From Streptomyces mashuensis (lineage in GTDB: Bacteria; Actinomycetota; Actinomycetes; Streptomycetales; Streptomycetaceae): a stretch of 64,000 bases of DNA. Where the stretch lies: positions 248,001 to 312,000 of the forward strand of contig NZ_BNBD01000001.1 in NCBI RefSeq assembly GCF_014654785.1. Reading direction: 5' to 3'. Positions 26,801-35,091 of this stretch are shown here, one piece after another. The stretch's first letter is position 1; the number at the start of each line of letters is the position of its first letter. The translations under genes and the position numbers were made by a program. Below the pieces are notes generated by a model. That model made no database searches. It was not told the origin of the DNA and saw only the letters and a list, made by a program, of their open reading frames with translations.

Positions 26801-27797
26801 GCCGGCTGAGGTACGTGCCGTCGGTGAAGGCGAGGTCGAGGGCGACGTGGGTGGCGGGGTAGCGCACGTCGGCCTCGGGCATCGAGGGGAAGACCTTGTA
26901 CGACAGCCGGGTCCGGGGGGTCACGGCGACCCGCACCCGGAAGACCTTGTTGTACGAGTAGCCGCGGCCGGTGGCCTGGTGCATGCCGCCGTAGCGCAGG
27001 GCGTGGGTGCCGGTGAAGCCGGCCTTGGCCTTGGCGGTCGGGGAGCCGGTGGGGCCGCGGTCGACCTGGCTGCGCATGTCGGGGGGCGGGGGAGTGGTGG
27101 CGCGGTCGGTGGCGAACTGCACCTCGGCCAGCTGGGTGAGGGGCTCGCCGCCGTTGCGGGTTATCTCCAGGCGGAACCGGCTGTACGCGGTGGCGGTGCC
27201 GGTGCCCGCGCCGACCGGGAACTCGCGGGTCTGCGTCCGCCGTTCGAAGATCTCGTCGTGGCGGCCGTCGAGGGTCGTCCAGTCGCGGCCGTCGGCCGAC
27301 CCCTTGAGCACCCAGTCCCGGGGGTCGCGGCCGGGCGCGTCGTTGGCCGAGGTGAGGGCGTAGCGGACGAGGGTGACGGGTTCGGACAGCTGGAACTCCA
27401 GCCAGGCGGTGCGGTCGAAGACGAGCCACTTGGTGGCGCTCTCGCCGTCGACCAGGTTCTCCTTCACCTCGCCGGCCTCGGCGTGCTCGCCGCTGGCGCG
27501 GACGGCGGTGACCTTGTCGGTGACGTTGCCGGGGATGCCGCTGCTGTCGTCGCCGTCCACGCCGGCCGCCCGGGGCCGGCCGTCGGGGCCGGTCTCGACG
27601 GTGTTCAGCCAGTCGGGCCGGGGCTCGCCGGGCTCGAAGGAGGAGGCGAAGCGGTCGGTGGTGCCGGCCGGCCCGCCGGCGGCCGAGGCGGGGGGTCCAC
27701 ACGCGATCTGACTGGAAGTCATCACTACGGCGGCCAGCAGGAGGGCCATCGGACGGAAGGAGGTACGCCATCGGGAGTAACCGAGTCTGTGCCGCAT
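23805..27797 (-). CDS. Secreted GH92-family alpha-mannosidase with flanking carbohydrate-binding domains
   Basis: 1330 residues. A signal sequence follows a basic N-terminus (FRPMALLLAAVVMTSSQIA); the Cys after it could be a weak lipobox. A discoidin/F5-8C domain lies at about 60-210 (LSEPVTLVRYALTSANDAPG, RDWVLKGSADGRDW). The large middle is a GH92 catalytic unit with FWDTYRTTWPAYALL, GGWISRWSSPGYADLMTGT, GNEDN-like DEDNGEMSAWYVFSALGF and YAIGSPLF. A second discoidin domain ends the protein (YTLTSATASDAPRGWVLSGS). GH92 enzymes are calcium-dependent exo-alpha-mannosidases acting on fungal or glycoprotein mannans. The gene sits divergent to ngcEFG, fitting joint use of glycan-derived sugars, and its leader has a LacI-type operator. 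Confidence 0.93.
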   Translation of the reverse strand: MRHRLGYSRWRTSFRPMALLLAAVVMTSSQIACGPPASAAGGPAGTTDRFASSFEPGEPRPDWLNTVETGPDGRPRAAGVDGDDSSGIPGNVTDKVTAVRASGEHAEAGEVKENLVDGESATKWLVFDRTAWLEFQLSEPVTLVRYALTSANDAPGRDPRDWVLKGSADGRDWTTLDGRHDEIFERRTQTREFPVGAGTGTATAYSRFRLEITRNGGEPLTQLAEVQFATDRATTPPPPDMRSQVDRGPTGSPTAKAKAGFTGTHALRYGGMHQATGRGYSYNKVFRVRVAVTPRTRLSYKVFPSMPEADVRYPATHVALDLAFTDGTYLSRLGARDQHGALLTPQGQAASKTLYVNQWNNKQADIGSVAAGKTVERVLVAYDSPVGPAKFRGWIDDVSLAPAPAEHPPAHPADRAVTTRGTLSSSGFSRGNTFPATAVPHGFTFWTPVTNAGSTDWLYQYAATNNKDNLPTLQALSASHEPSPWMGDRQTFQVMPSAAAGVPDASRGARALPFHHSRETARPHYYGVTADNGLKAEVAPADHAAVMRFTFPGADASVVLDNVRGPGGLTLDPAGRSFTAWSDVRSGLSTGAGRLFVYGVFDAPVTASGKLKGDAARTGLKGSTASAPPEADPRAENPADGVTGYFRFAPGARHTVTLRLATSLISTDQARANLEQEIPASTSFEAVRDRARAAWDALLGRVEVEGATADQLTTLYSCLYRLYLYPNSGFENTGTRERPRPRYASPFSPPTGSDTPTRTGARIVDGEVYVNNGFWDTYRTTWPAYALLTPRHAGRLVDGFVQQYKDGGWISRWSSPGYADLMTGTSSDVAFADAYVKGVAFDAEAAYEAALKNATVVPGSPGTGRKGMATSVFRGYTGTATREGLSWALEGYLNDFGLARMGQALYERTHKPRYREESAYFLERAQDYVRLFDRRIGFFQGRDDTGAWRLSPEAYDPRVWGHDYTESNGWNFAFTAPQDTRGLANLYGGRDGLAKKLDRYFTVPETGAPEFAGSYGGVIHEMTEARDVRMGMYGHSNQVSHHIAYLYDAAGQPWKTQEKVREVLSRLYLGSEIGQGYPGDEDNGEMSAWYVFSALGFYPLVMGQGEYAIGSPLFTKATVHMDNGHDLVVRAPRNSAQNVYVQGVRVNGKPWESTALPHALLAAGGTVDFAMGPRPSAWGSGKDAGPTSVTKDDRVPEPAGDVISPGSDPLALTDDTSRTSAAFEHADFGAREGTHVTSYTLTSATASDAPRGWVLSGSDDGTTWTELDRREGETFTWDHQTRPFALRAPATYRQYRVQVLGGGAATLAEVELRGRAAATAGVYPGGTPRG

Positions 27798-27821
27798 CCC
27801 TTGCCCTCTCCACGAAGAGCC

Positions 27822-27833
27822 GACAACGTTGTC
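27822..27833. promoter_or_regulatory. LacI-family operator in the GH92 leader
   Basis: GACAACGTTGTC is a perfect 12-bp palindrome with the central CG typical of LacI/GalR-family operators. It lies 24 bp upstream of the minus-strand GH92 start, downstream of the predicted promoter, where a repressor would block transcription. No lacI gene is in the window, so the regulator acts from elsewhere. Confidence 0.72.
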
Positions 27834-27850
27834 ACCCGCGTCGCGCAGAG

Positions 27851-27882
27851 ATAAGTAGGTCCTGAGACACCAGTGGTGTCAA
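27851..27882 (-). promoter_or_regulatory. GH92 promoter overlapped by a 15-bp palindrome
   Basis: On the minus strand a perfect -35 box TTGACA (27882-27877) is followed after 19 bp by TACTTAT (27857-27851). The spacing is slightly long. GACACCAGTGGTGTC (27866-27880), a palindrome around a single central base, overlaps the -35 and spacer and is a likely second operator. Together with the LacI-type site at 27822 this gene seems under dual control. Confidence 0.58.
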
Positions 27883-28006
27883 GGGTCTCGGGGTTGGTGT
27901 CGCCAGGGGTCCGGCCGGGCCGTGCGGGGGTGTTGCGCCGGGGTCGCGGAGGGTGCCGGCGGAGGTCTCAAGTCGGGAAAGACTGGCGGTCAACGGTGCC
28001 CCGATC

Positions 28007-28038
28007 TTGCCCAGTTGATCGAAGTGGACTATACCTGT
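28007..28038 (+). promoter_or_regulatory. ngcE promoter with DasR-like site
   Basis: TTGCCC (28007-28012) and TATACC (28030-28035) are 17 bp apart. AGTGGACTATACCTGT (28023-28038) overlaps the -10 and agrees at 13 of 16 positions with the DasR responsive element ACTGGTCTAGACCAGT (C/G allowed at positions 2 and 15). DasR is the GlcNAc-responsive GntR repressor of Streptomyces, which makes biological sense ahead of a GlcNAc/chitobiose transporter. The rest of the 27798-28264 gap (467 bp) holds the GH92 control region and about 225 bp of untranslated leader with no gene seen. Confidence 0.55.
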
Positions 28039-28264
28039 CGGCAATCCGGGGCGGCCGCAGCCCGCCGTGGAGACCAGGGGGAGGAGCGGCGGCCCCGCGC
28101 GCCGTGACGGACGCCTTCCCGGCGCACGCCCAGCACCACGCACCCAGCACCAAGCTCAACCGACCTGCGGTGTCGGTTCCTTCGGCGTCCCCGCGCACCC
28201 GGCGCGGGGGCCGGCCGGCGGACCGGGCCACCGCCTGAGTCCCGGAGAAGGCGAGGACGTACGC

Positions 28265-29719
28265 ATGGGAACCACCTCGGGAAACACGTCGGGAATCGGG
28301 CGCCGCGACCTGGTCAGGCGCGCCGCGGCCCTCGGACTGGTCACCGTGCCGGCCGTCGGGGCGCTCGGCGCCTGCGCGACGGGCGGCGGCGACGGGGACA
28401 AGGACGGCAAGCAGGCCGGCAAGGGCACCAAGAGCGCCAAGAACCCGCTCGCCGTGGAGGAGAAGGCGCCCCTGGACGTCGTCATCTTCGACGGCGGCTT
28501 CGGGCAGCAGTACGCCAAGGACGCCGAGGCGGACTACAAGGCGGCATTCCCCGGCGCGCAGATCCACCACACGGGCACCCAGGACATCCTCACGCAGCTC
28601 CAGCCCCGCTTCAACGGCGGCACCCCGCCGGACGTCATCGACAACTCCGGTGCCAAACAGATGGACATGGGCACCCTGGTCGCCAAGAACCAGCTGGCCG
28701 ACCTCAACGACCTGCTGGACGCGCCGTCGTTCGACGACCCGTCGAAGAAGGTGCGCGACACGCTGCGGCCGGGCGTGGCCGAGATGGGCCGCTTCGGCGG
28801 CAAGGAAACGTGGGTGCTGTACTACGCGTACACCGTCTACGGCGTCTGGTACTCGAAGACGAACCTGGCGAAATTCGACGCGCAGTACCCCGAGACCTGG
28901 GACGAGATGCTCGCGCTGTGCGAGAAGGCCAAGAAGAAGGGCGTCGCCGGCTGGACCTACGCGGGCAAGCACCCGTACTACCTGCCGTTCAGCCTCTACC
29001 CGTTCATCGCCAAGATCGGCGGACCGGAGGTGCTGACGAGAATCGACAACCTGGAGCCGAACGCCTGGAAGGACCCGGCCGTCAAGGCCGCCTTCGAGGC
29101 GTACTACGAGCTCTACAAGAAGGGGTACGTGCTCCAGGGCACGCCGGGGCTCGACCACATCCAGTCGCAGACCGCGTGGAACGAGGGCAAGGCGCTGTTC
29201 CTGCCCAATGGCTCGTGGGTGGAGAACGAGTCGAAGAAGACCACGCCGGCCGATTTCCGGATGGCCGTGGCCGCCCCCTCCAGCCTCGACAAGAACCGCG
29301 ACAAGATGCCGTTCGGCACGATCTGGGCGTCCGGCGGCGAGCCGTTCATCGTGCCGCGCAACGCGAAGAACCCGCGCGGCGGCATGGAGCTGCTGCGCAT
29401 CATGCTGGGGAAGAAGTCCACGCAGAACTTCATCAAGTCCGTCTCCTCGCTCACCTCTCTCAACGGCGGCACCGACGGCCTCTCCCTGCCGCCGGGCCTC
29501 ACCTCCTGCCAGGAGACGCTGGCCAAGGCCGGGAAGAACGTGGTGAATCCACGGATCGGGGACTGGTACGTCGCCCTGCAGAAGGAGAAGATCGGGGTGG
29601 GCGCGCTGGGCGAGATGATGGCCGGCCGGCTCACGCCCGACGAGGCCATCAGCAAGATCCAGCGGTATGCCGACGAGACCGCGAAGGATTCGTCCGTGAA
29701 GAAGTACCGGCACGTCTGA
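28265..29719 (+). CDS. ngcE: N-acetylglucosamine/chitobiose ABC transporter, substrate-binding lipoprotein
   Basis: 484 residues. The N-terminus has a twin-arginine type motif (GRRDLVRRAAALG) and a lipobox ending ALGAC, so it is probably Tat-exported and lipid-anchored outside the membrane. The body is a family 1 sugar-binding protein (DVVIFDGGFGQQYAKDAEAD, FNGGTPPDVIDNSG, GVWYSKTNLAKF, ALFLPNGSWVENE). It is followed by two permease genes within 15 and 1 bp, and then by the ROK regulator and xylFGH, which is the ngcEFG neighbourhood known in Streptomyces. As in many of these systems no ATPase is encoded; the shared MsiK ATPase would energise it. Confidence 0.9.
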   Translation: MGTTSGNTSGIGRRDLVRRAAALGLVTVPAVGALGACATGGGDGDKDGKQAGKGTKSAKNPLAVEEKAPLDVVIFDGGFGQQYAKDAEADYKAAFPGAQIHHTGTQDILTQLQPRFNGGTPPDVIDNSGAKQMDMGTLVAKNQLADLNDLLDAPSFDDPSKKVRDTLRPGVAEMGRFGGKETWVLYYAYTVYGVWYSKTNLAKFDAQYPETWDEMLALCEKAKKKGVAGWTYAGKHPYYLPFSLYPFIAKIGGPEVLTRIDNLEPNAWKDPAVKAAFEAYYELYKKGYVLQGTPGLDHIQSQTAWNEGKALFLPNGSWVENESKKTTPADFRMAVAAPSSLDKNRDKMPFGTIWASGGEPFIVPRNAKNPRGGMELLRIMLGKKSTQNFIKSVSSLTSLNGGTDGLSLPPGLTSCQETLAKAGKNVVNPRIGDWYVALQKEKIGVGALGEMMAGRLTPDEAISKIQRYADETAKDSSVKKYRHV

Positions 29720-29734
29720 ACGGGGTCCCCGCTC

Positions 29735-30649
29735 ATGCAGCACGGCAAGTACCGTTTCATCGCCGGATTCCTCGTCCTGCCGCTGGCCCTCTACGCGGTC
29801 TTCGTCATCTCGCCGTTCGTGCAGTCGATCTACTACTCCTTCACGGACTGGACGGGGCTCTCCTCCGACCTGCGGGTGACGGGGCTCGACAACTACCGGC
29901 GGCTGTGGCACGACGACATCTTCTGGCAGGCCGTCGGGCACAACGTGCTGTTGCTGCTGGTGCTGCCGCTGGTGACGCTGGGGCTCGGGCTGTTCTTCGC
30001 CTTCATGCTCAACGTCGGCGGCCGCCGCCGGAAGAACGCGGCGGTCGCCGGTGTCCGCGGTTCGTCCCTCTACAAGGTCGTCTACTTCTTCCCGCAGGTC
30101 CTGTCGATCGCCATCGTCGCGCTGCTCTTCCAGTTCGCGTACAACCCCAACAGCGGCGCGCTGAATTCGTTCCTGGGCGCGATCGGCGTGGACGCCCGGC
30201 CGGAATGGCTGGGCAATCCGCACCTGGCGCTGTGGTGCGTGACGGCGGTGATGGTCTGGAGCAACGTCGGATTCTACGTGGTGCTGTTCTCGGCCGGCAT
30301 GAGTTCGGTGCCGCGCGACTTCTACGAGGCGGCGCTGCTGGACGGCGCCAACCGGCTCCAGACCTTCTTCCGCATCACCCTGCCGCTGCTCTGGGACACG
30401 GTGCAGACCGGCTGGGTCTACATGGGCATCATGGCGCTCGACTCGTTCGCCGTCGTGCAGATCATGACGGTGGGGCCGGGCGGGCCCGACTACTCCACCG
30501 AGGTGCTGTCCTTCTACCTCTACACCAAGGCGTTCCGCGACGGCCAGGCCGGCTACGCGACGGCGGTCGGCGTCGCCCTGCTCATCGTGACCATGATATT
30601 CGCCGGCATCGTGATGAAGCTGGGCCGGCGCGAGCGGCTGGAGTACTGA
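29735..30649 (+). CDS. ngcF: N-acetylglucosamine/chitobiose ABC transporter, permease NgcF
   Basis: 304 residues and six predicted membrane helices, of the MalF/UgpA type. The cytoplasmic coupling loop EAALLDGANRLQTFFRITLP carries the EAA motif that docks the ATPase. It starts 15 bp after ngcE with a weak ribosome site and ends in TGATG, sharing one base with ngcG, so translation is coupled. It would form the membrane channel with NgcG. Confidence 0.92.
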   Translation: MQHGKYRFIAGFLVLPLALYAVFVISPFVQSIYYSFTDWTGLSSDLRVTGLDNYRRLWHDDIFWQAVGHNVLLLLVLPLVTLGLGLFFAFMLNVGGRRRKNAAVAGVRGSSLYKVVYFFPQVLSIAIVALLFQFAYNPNSGALNSFLGAIGVDARPEWLGNPHLALWCVTAVMVWSNVGFYVVLFSAGMSSVPRDFYEAALLDGANRLQTFFRITLPLLWDTVQTGWVYMGIMALDSFAVVQIMTVGPGGPDYSTEVLSFYLYTKAFRDGQAGYATAVGVALLIVTMIFAGIVMKLGRRERLEY

Positions 30650-31527
30650 TGGCCCTGCGTACGGATTCCCGGCCCGGGGGGCGCAGCCGGCAGGGCACCG
30701 AGGGGACGGTCCTCAACGTCTTCTCGCACGCCGTGCTGATCATCTGGGCGCTCATGGTGACCCTGCCGCTGCTGTGGGCCGTGATGAGCGCCTTCAAGAC
30801 GGACCGGGAGATCTTCACCTCGCCCTGGTCCCTCCCCGGCGGCCTGCACCTGGACGCCTGGGGGCGGGCCTGGTCGCAGGCGCACATGAGCCAGTACTTC
30901 GTGAATTCGCTGCTGGTGGTGGCCTGTTCGCTCACCGGCACGATGCTGCTGGGGTCGATGGCCGCGTATGTGCTGGCGCGCTTCGACTTCCCCGGCAACC
31001 GGTTCGTCTACTACCTCTTCGTGGCCGGCATGAGCTTCCCGGTGATCCTCGCGCTGGTGCCGCTGTTCTTCGTGATGAAGAACATGCAGCTGCTCAACAC
31101 CTACCCCGGGCTGGTCCTCGTCTACATCGCCTATTCGCTGCCCTTCACCATCTTCTTCCTCAGCGGTTTCTTCCGGACGCTGCCCACCTCCGTCGCCGAG
31201 GCCGCGGTGCTCGACGGCGCCTCCCACACCCGTACCTTCTTCCAGGTGATGCTGCCGATGGCCCGGCCCGGGCTGATCAGCGTGGGGATCTTCAATTTCC
31301 TCGGCCAGTGGAACCAGTACCTGCTGCCCACGGTGCTCAACGTCGGCGACGAGGACATGAAGCTGCTGCCGCAGGGCCTGGTGGCCCTGGCCGCCAGCCA
31401 GGGGTACAAGGGCGACTGGTCCGGGCTCTTCGCGGGCCTGGTCATCGCGATGCTGCCGGTGCTGGGCGCGTACATCGTCTTCCAGCGCCAGGTGCAGGCG
31501 GGGCTGACCGCCGGGGCCCTGAAATAG
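30649..31527 (+). CDS. ngcG: N-acetylglucosamine/chitobiose ABC transporter, permease NgcG
   Basis: 292 residues and six membrane helices, of the MalG/UgpE type. The EAA loop reads EAAVLDGASHTRTFFQVMLP. The N-terminal tail before the first helix is short and basic. It begins inside the ngcF stop codon. The gene closes the transporter operon; the 185-bp gap to the ROK gene contains G+C-rich inverted sequence and a possible -10 TAGAGT near 31647. Confidence 0.92.
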   Translation: MALRTDSRPGGRSRQGTEGTVLNVFSHAVLIIWALMVTLPLLWAVMSAFKTDREIFTSPWSLPGGLHLDAWGRAWSQAHMSQYFVNSLLVVACSLTGTMLLGSMAAYVLARFDFPGNRFVYYLFVAGMSFPVILALVPLFFVMKNMQLLNTYPGLVLVYIAYSLPFTIFFLSGFFRTLPTSVAEAAVLDGASHTRTFFQVMLPMARPGLISVGIFNFLGQWNQYLLPTVLNVGDEDMKLLPQGLVALAASQGYKGDWSGLFAGLVIAMLPVLGAYIVFQRQVQAGLTAGALK

Positions 31528-31712
31528 GGCCGCCCGGGTGCCCGCGCCCCCGGCGGACCACTGCCGGAGGCACCCTCCGTACGATGGTCGGGGCACTGCC
31601 CCGGCCGTTCGTCCTCTTGACGGGACGCAACGACGGCGGCTCAGCTTAGAGTTCATATGTTGTACGGATGGCCGGGCTCCGGAGCCGCAGCCCGGCCGCG
31701 AGGTGGGAGTGG

Positions 31713-32918
31713 ATGGGCGTGGAGACTCCGGGGTCGCAGTCGTCGCTGCACCGGGCCAACCTGGAGCGGGTGGTGCGGGCGGTGCGCATGGCGGGCTCCC
31801 TCACCCAGGCCGAGATCGCCCGGGCCACCGGCCTGTCGGCCGCCACGGTCTCCAACATCGTCCGGGAGCTGAAGGACACCGGGACGGTCGACGTCACCCC
31901 CACCTCCTCCGGGGGCCGCCGGGCCCGCAGCGTCTCCCTCTCCGGCGACGCCGGCACGGTCGTGGGCGTCGACTTCGGCCACACCCACCTGCGGGTGGCC
32001 ATCGGCAACCTCGCCCACCGGGTGCTGGCCGAGGAGGCCGAGCCGCTGGACGTGGACGCCTCCGCCGCCCAGGGCCTGGCCCGGGCGGAACACCTGGTCA
32101 ACCGCCTGATCGAGAAGGCGGGCATCGACCGCGGCAAGATCATCGGGGTGGGTCTGGGCGTGCCCGGCCCCATCGACGTGGAGTCCGGCGTCCTCGGCTC
32201 CACCGCCATCCTGCCGGGCTGGGCGGGCACCAATCCGCGCGACGACCTCGCCGCCCGCCTCGACGTGCCGGTGCACGTCGACAACGACGCCAACCTGGGC
32301 GCCCTGGGCGAGCTCGTCTGGGGCGCCGGCCGGGGCGCCACCGACCTGGCGTACATCAAGGTCGCCAGCGGCGTCGGCGCCGGCCTGGTGATCAACGGCC
32401 GGATCTACCGGGGCCCGGGCGGCACCGCAGGCGAGATCGGCCACATCACGCTGGACGAGGCCGGCCCGGTGTGCCGCTGCGGCAACCGCGGCTGCCTGGA
32501 GACCTTCACCGCCGCCCGCTACGTCCTGCCGCTGCTGCACTCGGCCCACGGCCCCGACCTGACCGTGCCGCGCATGGTCCGGCTGGCGCACGACGGCGAC
32601 CCCGGCTGCCGCCGCGTGATCGCCGACGTGGGCCGGCACATCGGCAGCGGCGTGGCCAACCTCTGCAACCTGCTCAACCCCAGCCGGGTCGTCCTCGGCG
32701 GCGACCTCGCCGAGGCCGGCGAGCTGGTGCTCGGCCCCATCCGCGAGTCGGTGTCGCGGTACGCCATCCCCAGCGCCGCCCGGCAGTTGGAAGTGGTGCC
32801 CGGGGCGCTCGGCGGCCGGTCCGAGGTGCTGGGCGCGCTCGCGCTCGTCCTCAGCGAGATGGGCGACTCCTCGCTGCTGGACGGCAGCGGGGCCGGGGCC
32901 GGGGTCCGGGTGCCCTGA
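31713..32918 (+). CDS. rok7B7: ROK-family transcriptional regulator Rok7B7
   Basis: 401 residues. The ATG at 31713 has a GGTGGGAG box and gives the expected N-terminus. A winged HTH occupies about 10-75 (SLTQAEIARATGLSAATVSN). The ROK sugar-kinase-like fold follows: VVGVDFGHTHLRVAIG, GVGLGVPGPID, VHVDNDANLGALGE and the zinc motif EAGPVCRCGNRGCLETF. Position between ngcEFG and xylFGH identifies it with S. coelicolor Rok7B7, which affects xylose use, carbon catabolite repression and antibiotic production. It probably controls xylFGH directly, with a sugar or sugar phosphate as ligand. Confidence 0.9.
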   Translation: MGVETPGSQSSLHRANLERVVRAVRMAGSLTQAEIARATGLSAATVSNIVRELKDTGTVDVTPTSSGGRRARSVSLSGDAGTVVGVDFGHTHLRVAIGNLAHRVLAEEAEPLDVDASAAQGLARAEHLVNRLIEKAGIDRGKIIGVGLGVPGPIDVESGVLGSTAILPGWAGTNPRDDLAARLDVPVHVDNDANLGALGELVWGAGRGATDLAYIKVASGVGAGLVINGRIYRGPGGTAGEIGHITLDEAGPVCRCGNRGCLETFTAARYVLPLLHSAHGPDLTVPRMVRLAHDGDPGCRRVIADVGRHIGSGVANLCNLLNPSRVVLGGDLAEAGELVLGPIRESVSRYAIPSAARQLEVVPGALGGRSEVLGALALVLSEMGDSSLLDGSGAGAGVRVP

Positions 32919-33110
32919 CGGCCCGGCCTTTCGCACTGCGCTTCCCACTGCGCTTCTCACCGCGCCCCTCACGCGCGGGTTCAACTTCATAACGCATGGC
33001 ATCGTTGCCTTCTTGTTGTCGTTTCACTGGTTGACGCCTGCTCGGCGCGGGGGGAATCGTGGCGGCCACCTCGGCCGCAATGACGCGGCCTCGTCAGGGA
33101 GGTAATGCAC

Positions 33111-34220
33111 GTGAATGCGCATGTGCGTGGCACGGTCGTCGCCCTCGCCGCCGTTTCTCTGGCCGCCGGGCTCGCCGCCTGCGGAAAGGCCAAGGAGGCC
33201 GGCGGGAACGACGGCCCGAAGAAGGACCCGAATGCCCCGCTGACCATCGGTCTCCTGCTCCCCGAGAACCAGACCGCCCGCTACGAGCGTTTCGACAGGC
33301 CGCTGATCGAAAAGAAGCTCAAGGAGCTCGCCGGCCCCCGCACCACCGTTCTCTACGAGAACGCCAAGCAGGACGCCTCCGTCCAGCAACAGCAGGTCGA
33401 CACCATGATCACTAAAAAGGTGGACGTCCTGATCCTCGATGCGGTGGACGCGAAATCCATCGCGAGTTCCGTGAAGAAGGCCACCGGCAAGGGCATTCCC
33501 GTCGTCGCCTACGACCGCCTCGCCGAGGGCCCCGTCAAGGCGTACACCTCGGTCGACAACGAACGCGTCGGCCGTATCCAGGGCGAATCCCTGCTCAAGG
33601 AGCTCGGCGACAACGCCGGCAAGGGCCAGATCGTGATGATGAACGGCGCGATCACCGACCCGAACGCCAAGATGTACAAGGACGGCGCCCACTCCGTGCT
33701 CGACGGCAAGGTGAAGATCGGCCGGGAGTACGACACCAAGGAATGGAAGCCGGAGAACGCCAACGAGAACATGAAGGGCGCCATCTCCTCGCTCGGCAAG
33801 GACAGCATTGTCGGCGTCTATTCCGCGAACGACGGCATGGCCGGCGGCATCATCACCGCCCTGCACAGCGCCGGCTTCACCAAGCTGCCCCCGGTCACCG
33901 GCCAGGACGCCGAGCTGTCGGCCGTCCAGCGCATCCTCACCGGCGAGCAGTTCATGAGCGTCTACAAGCCCTACAAGCCGGAGGCCGACGCCGCCGCCGA
34001 GCTGGCCGTGGCCCTCGCCCGGGGCAAGGACGTCAAGAGCGTGGCCAAGTCCACCGTCACCAGCGGCACCACCAAGAAGGTCCCCGCCGTCATCGTCACG
34101 CCGCTGCCCCTCACCAAGGGCGACATCGCGCAGTACGTCGGCAAGGAGGGCTTCTTCACCCTCGACGAGATCTGCACCGAGAAGTACAAGGCCCAGTGCG
34201 ACGCGGCCGGCCTGAAGTGA
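33111..34220 (+). CDS. xylF: D-xylose ABC transporter, substrate-binding lipoprotein
   Basis: 369 residues from the GTG at 33111, since GGGAGG lies 8 bp upstream; the ATG at 33105 would be only 2 bp from it. A lipobox ending LAAC directs lipid anchoring on the outer face. The body is a periplasmic-binding family 4 sugar receptor (TIGLLLPENQTARYERFDRP, VDVLILDAVDAKSI, VVAYDRLAEG, VYSANDGMAGGII). It heads the xylFGH operon 192 bp after rok7B7. The intergenic stretch is locally less G+C rich (TTGTTGTCG, TTCACTGGTTGACG) and is the likely operator region, though I could not define the site. Confidence 0.9.
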   Translation: MNAHVRGTVVALAAVSLAAGLAACGKAKEAGGNDGPKKDPNAPLTIGLLLPENQTARYERFDRPLIEKKLKELAGPRTTVLYENAKQDASVQQQQVDTMITKKVDVLILDAVDAKSIASSVKKATGKGIPVVAYDRLAEGPVKAYTSVDNERVGRIQGESLLKELGDNAGKGQIVMMNGAITDPNAKMYKDGAHSVLDGKVKIGREYDTKEWKPENANENMKGAISSLGKDSIVGVYSANDGMAGGIITALHSAGFTKLPPVTGQDAELSAVQRILTGEQFMSVYKPYKPEADAAAELAVALARGKDVKSVAKSTVTSGTTKKVPAVIVTPLPLTKGDIAQYVGKEGFFTLDEICTEKYKAQCDAAGLK

Positions 34221-34266
34221 GCCCCACGGCAGCCGCCCCGGCGGCGCGGCGAAGGAGATGATGCTC

Positions 34267-35091
34267 GTGTCCGCTACGCCCGTGCTGGCGTTGCGCGGGA
34301 TCTCCAAGCGGTTCGGTGCCGTGCAGGCGCTCACCGACGTGGAGCTGGAGATCCGTCCCGGCGAGGTGGTCGCCCTGGTGGGCGACAACGGAGCCGGCAA
34401 GTCCACCCTGGTGAAGACCATCGCCGGGGTCGCCCCCGCCGACGACGGGGTGATCGAGTGGGAGGGCCGGCCCGTCACCGTGGACCGGCCGCACACCGCC
34501 CAGGAGCTGGGCATCGCGACCGTCTACCAGGACCTCGCGCTCTGCGACAACCTCGACGTCGTCGGCAACCTCTTCCTGGGCCGGGAGCTCCGGCGCGCCG
34601 GGGTGCTGGACGAGGTGGAGATGGAACGCCGCTCCCGCGAGCTGCTCGCCACCCTCTCCATCCGCATCCCCAGCGTCCGCATCCCCATCGCCTCGCTCTC
34701 CGGCGGGCAGCGGCAGACCGTCGCCATCGCCCGCTCGCTGCTCGGCGAGCCCAAGGTCGTCATCCTCGACGAGCCCACCGCGGCGCTGGGCGTCGAGCAG
34801 ACCGCCCAGGTCCTCGATCTGGTCGAACGACTGCGCGAACGCGGCCTGGGGGTGATCCTCGTCAGCCACAACATGGCCGACGTCCGGGCCGTCGCCGACC
34901 GCGTCGCCGTCCTGCGCCTGGGCCGCAACAACGGCACCTTCGACGTGCGCACCACCACCCAGGAACAGATCGTCTCGGCCATCACCGGGGCCACCGACAA
35001 CGCCGTCACGCGCCGCGCCCGGCGCGCGGCGGACCGTACGGAAGCGGCTGAAGCGGCCGGAGCGGCTGAAGCGGAAGGGGGCGGGGCATGA
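34267..35091 (+). CDS. xylG: D-xylose ABC transporter, ATP-binding protein (single-domain)
   Basis: 274 residues from the GTG at 34267 (GAAGGAG 9 bp upstream); the ATGs at 34258 and 34261 abut that box. Walker A is GDNGAGKST, the Q-loop TVYQDLALC, signature LSGGQRQ, Walker B VVILDEPTAA and the switch His SHNMAD. Enteric XylG and RbsA have two fused ATPase domains of about 500 residues; here there is only one, as usual for the actinobacterial xylFGH type, so it must work as a homodimer. The C-terminus is Ala/Glu-rich. It overlaps xylH by 4 bp. Confidence 0.9.
   Translation: MSATPVLALRGISKRFGAVQALTDVELEIRPGEVVALVGDNGAGKSTLVKTIAGVAPADDGVIEWEGRPVTVDRPHTAQELGIATVYQDLALCDNLDVVGNLFLGRELRRAGVLDEVEMERRSRELLATLSIRIPSVRIPIASLSGGQRQTVAIARSLLGEPKVVILDEPTAALGVEQTAQVLDLVERLRERGLGVILVSHNMADVRAVADRVAVLRLGRNNGTFDVRTTTQEQIVSAITGATDNAVTRRARRAADRTEAAEAAGAAEAEGGGA

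Noticed and set aside
23961..27854. A 1297-codon open frame antisense to the GH92 gene
   Set aside because: Shadow of the real gene; composition is Val/Gly/Ala/Arg-biased without motifs, while the other strand has clear GH92 blocks.
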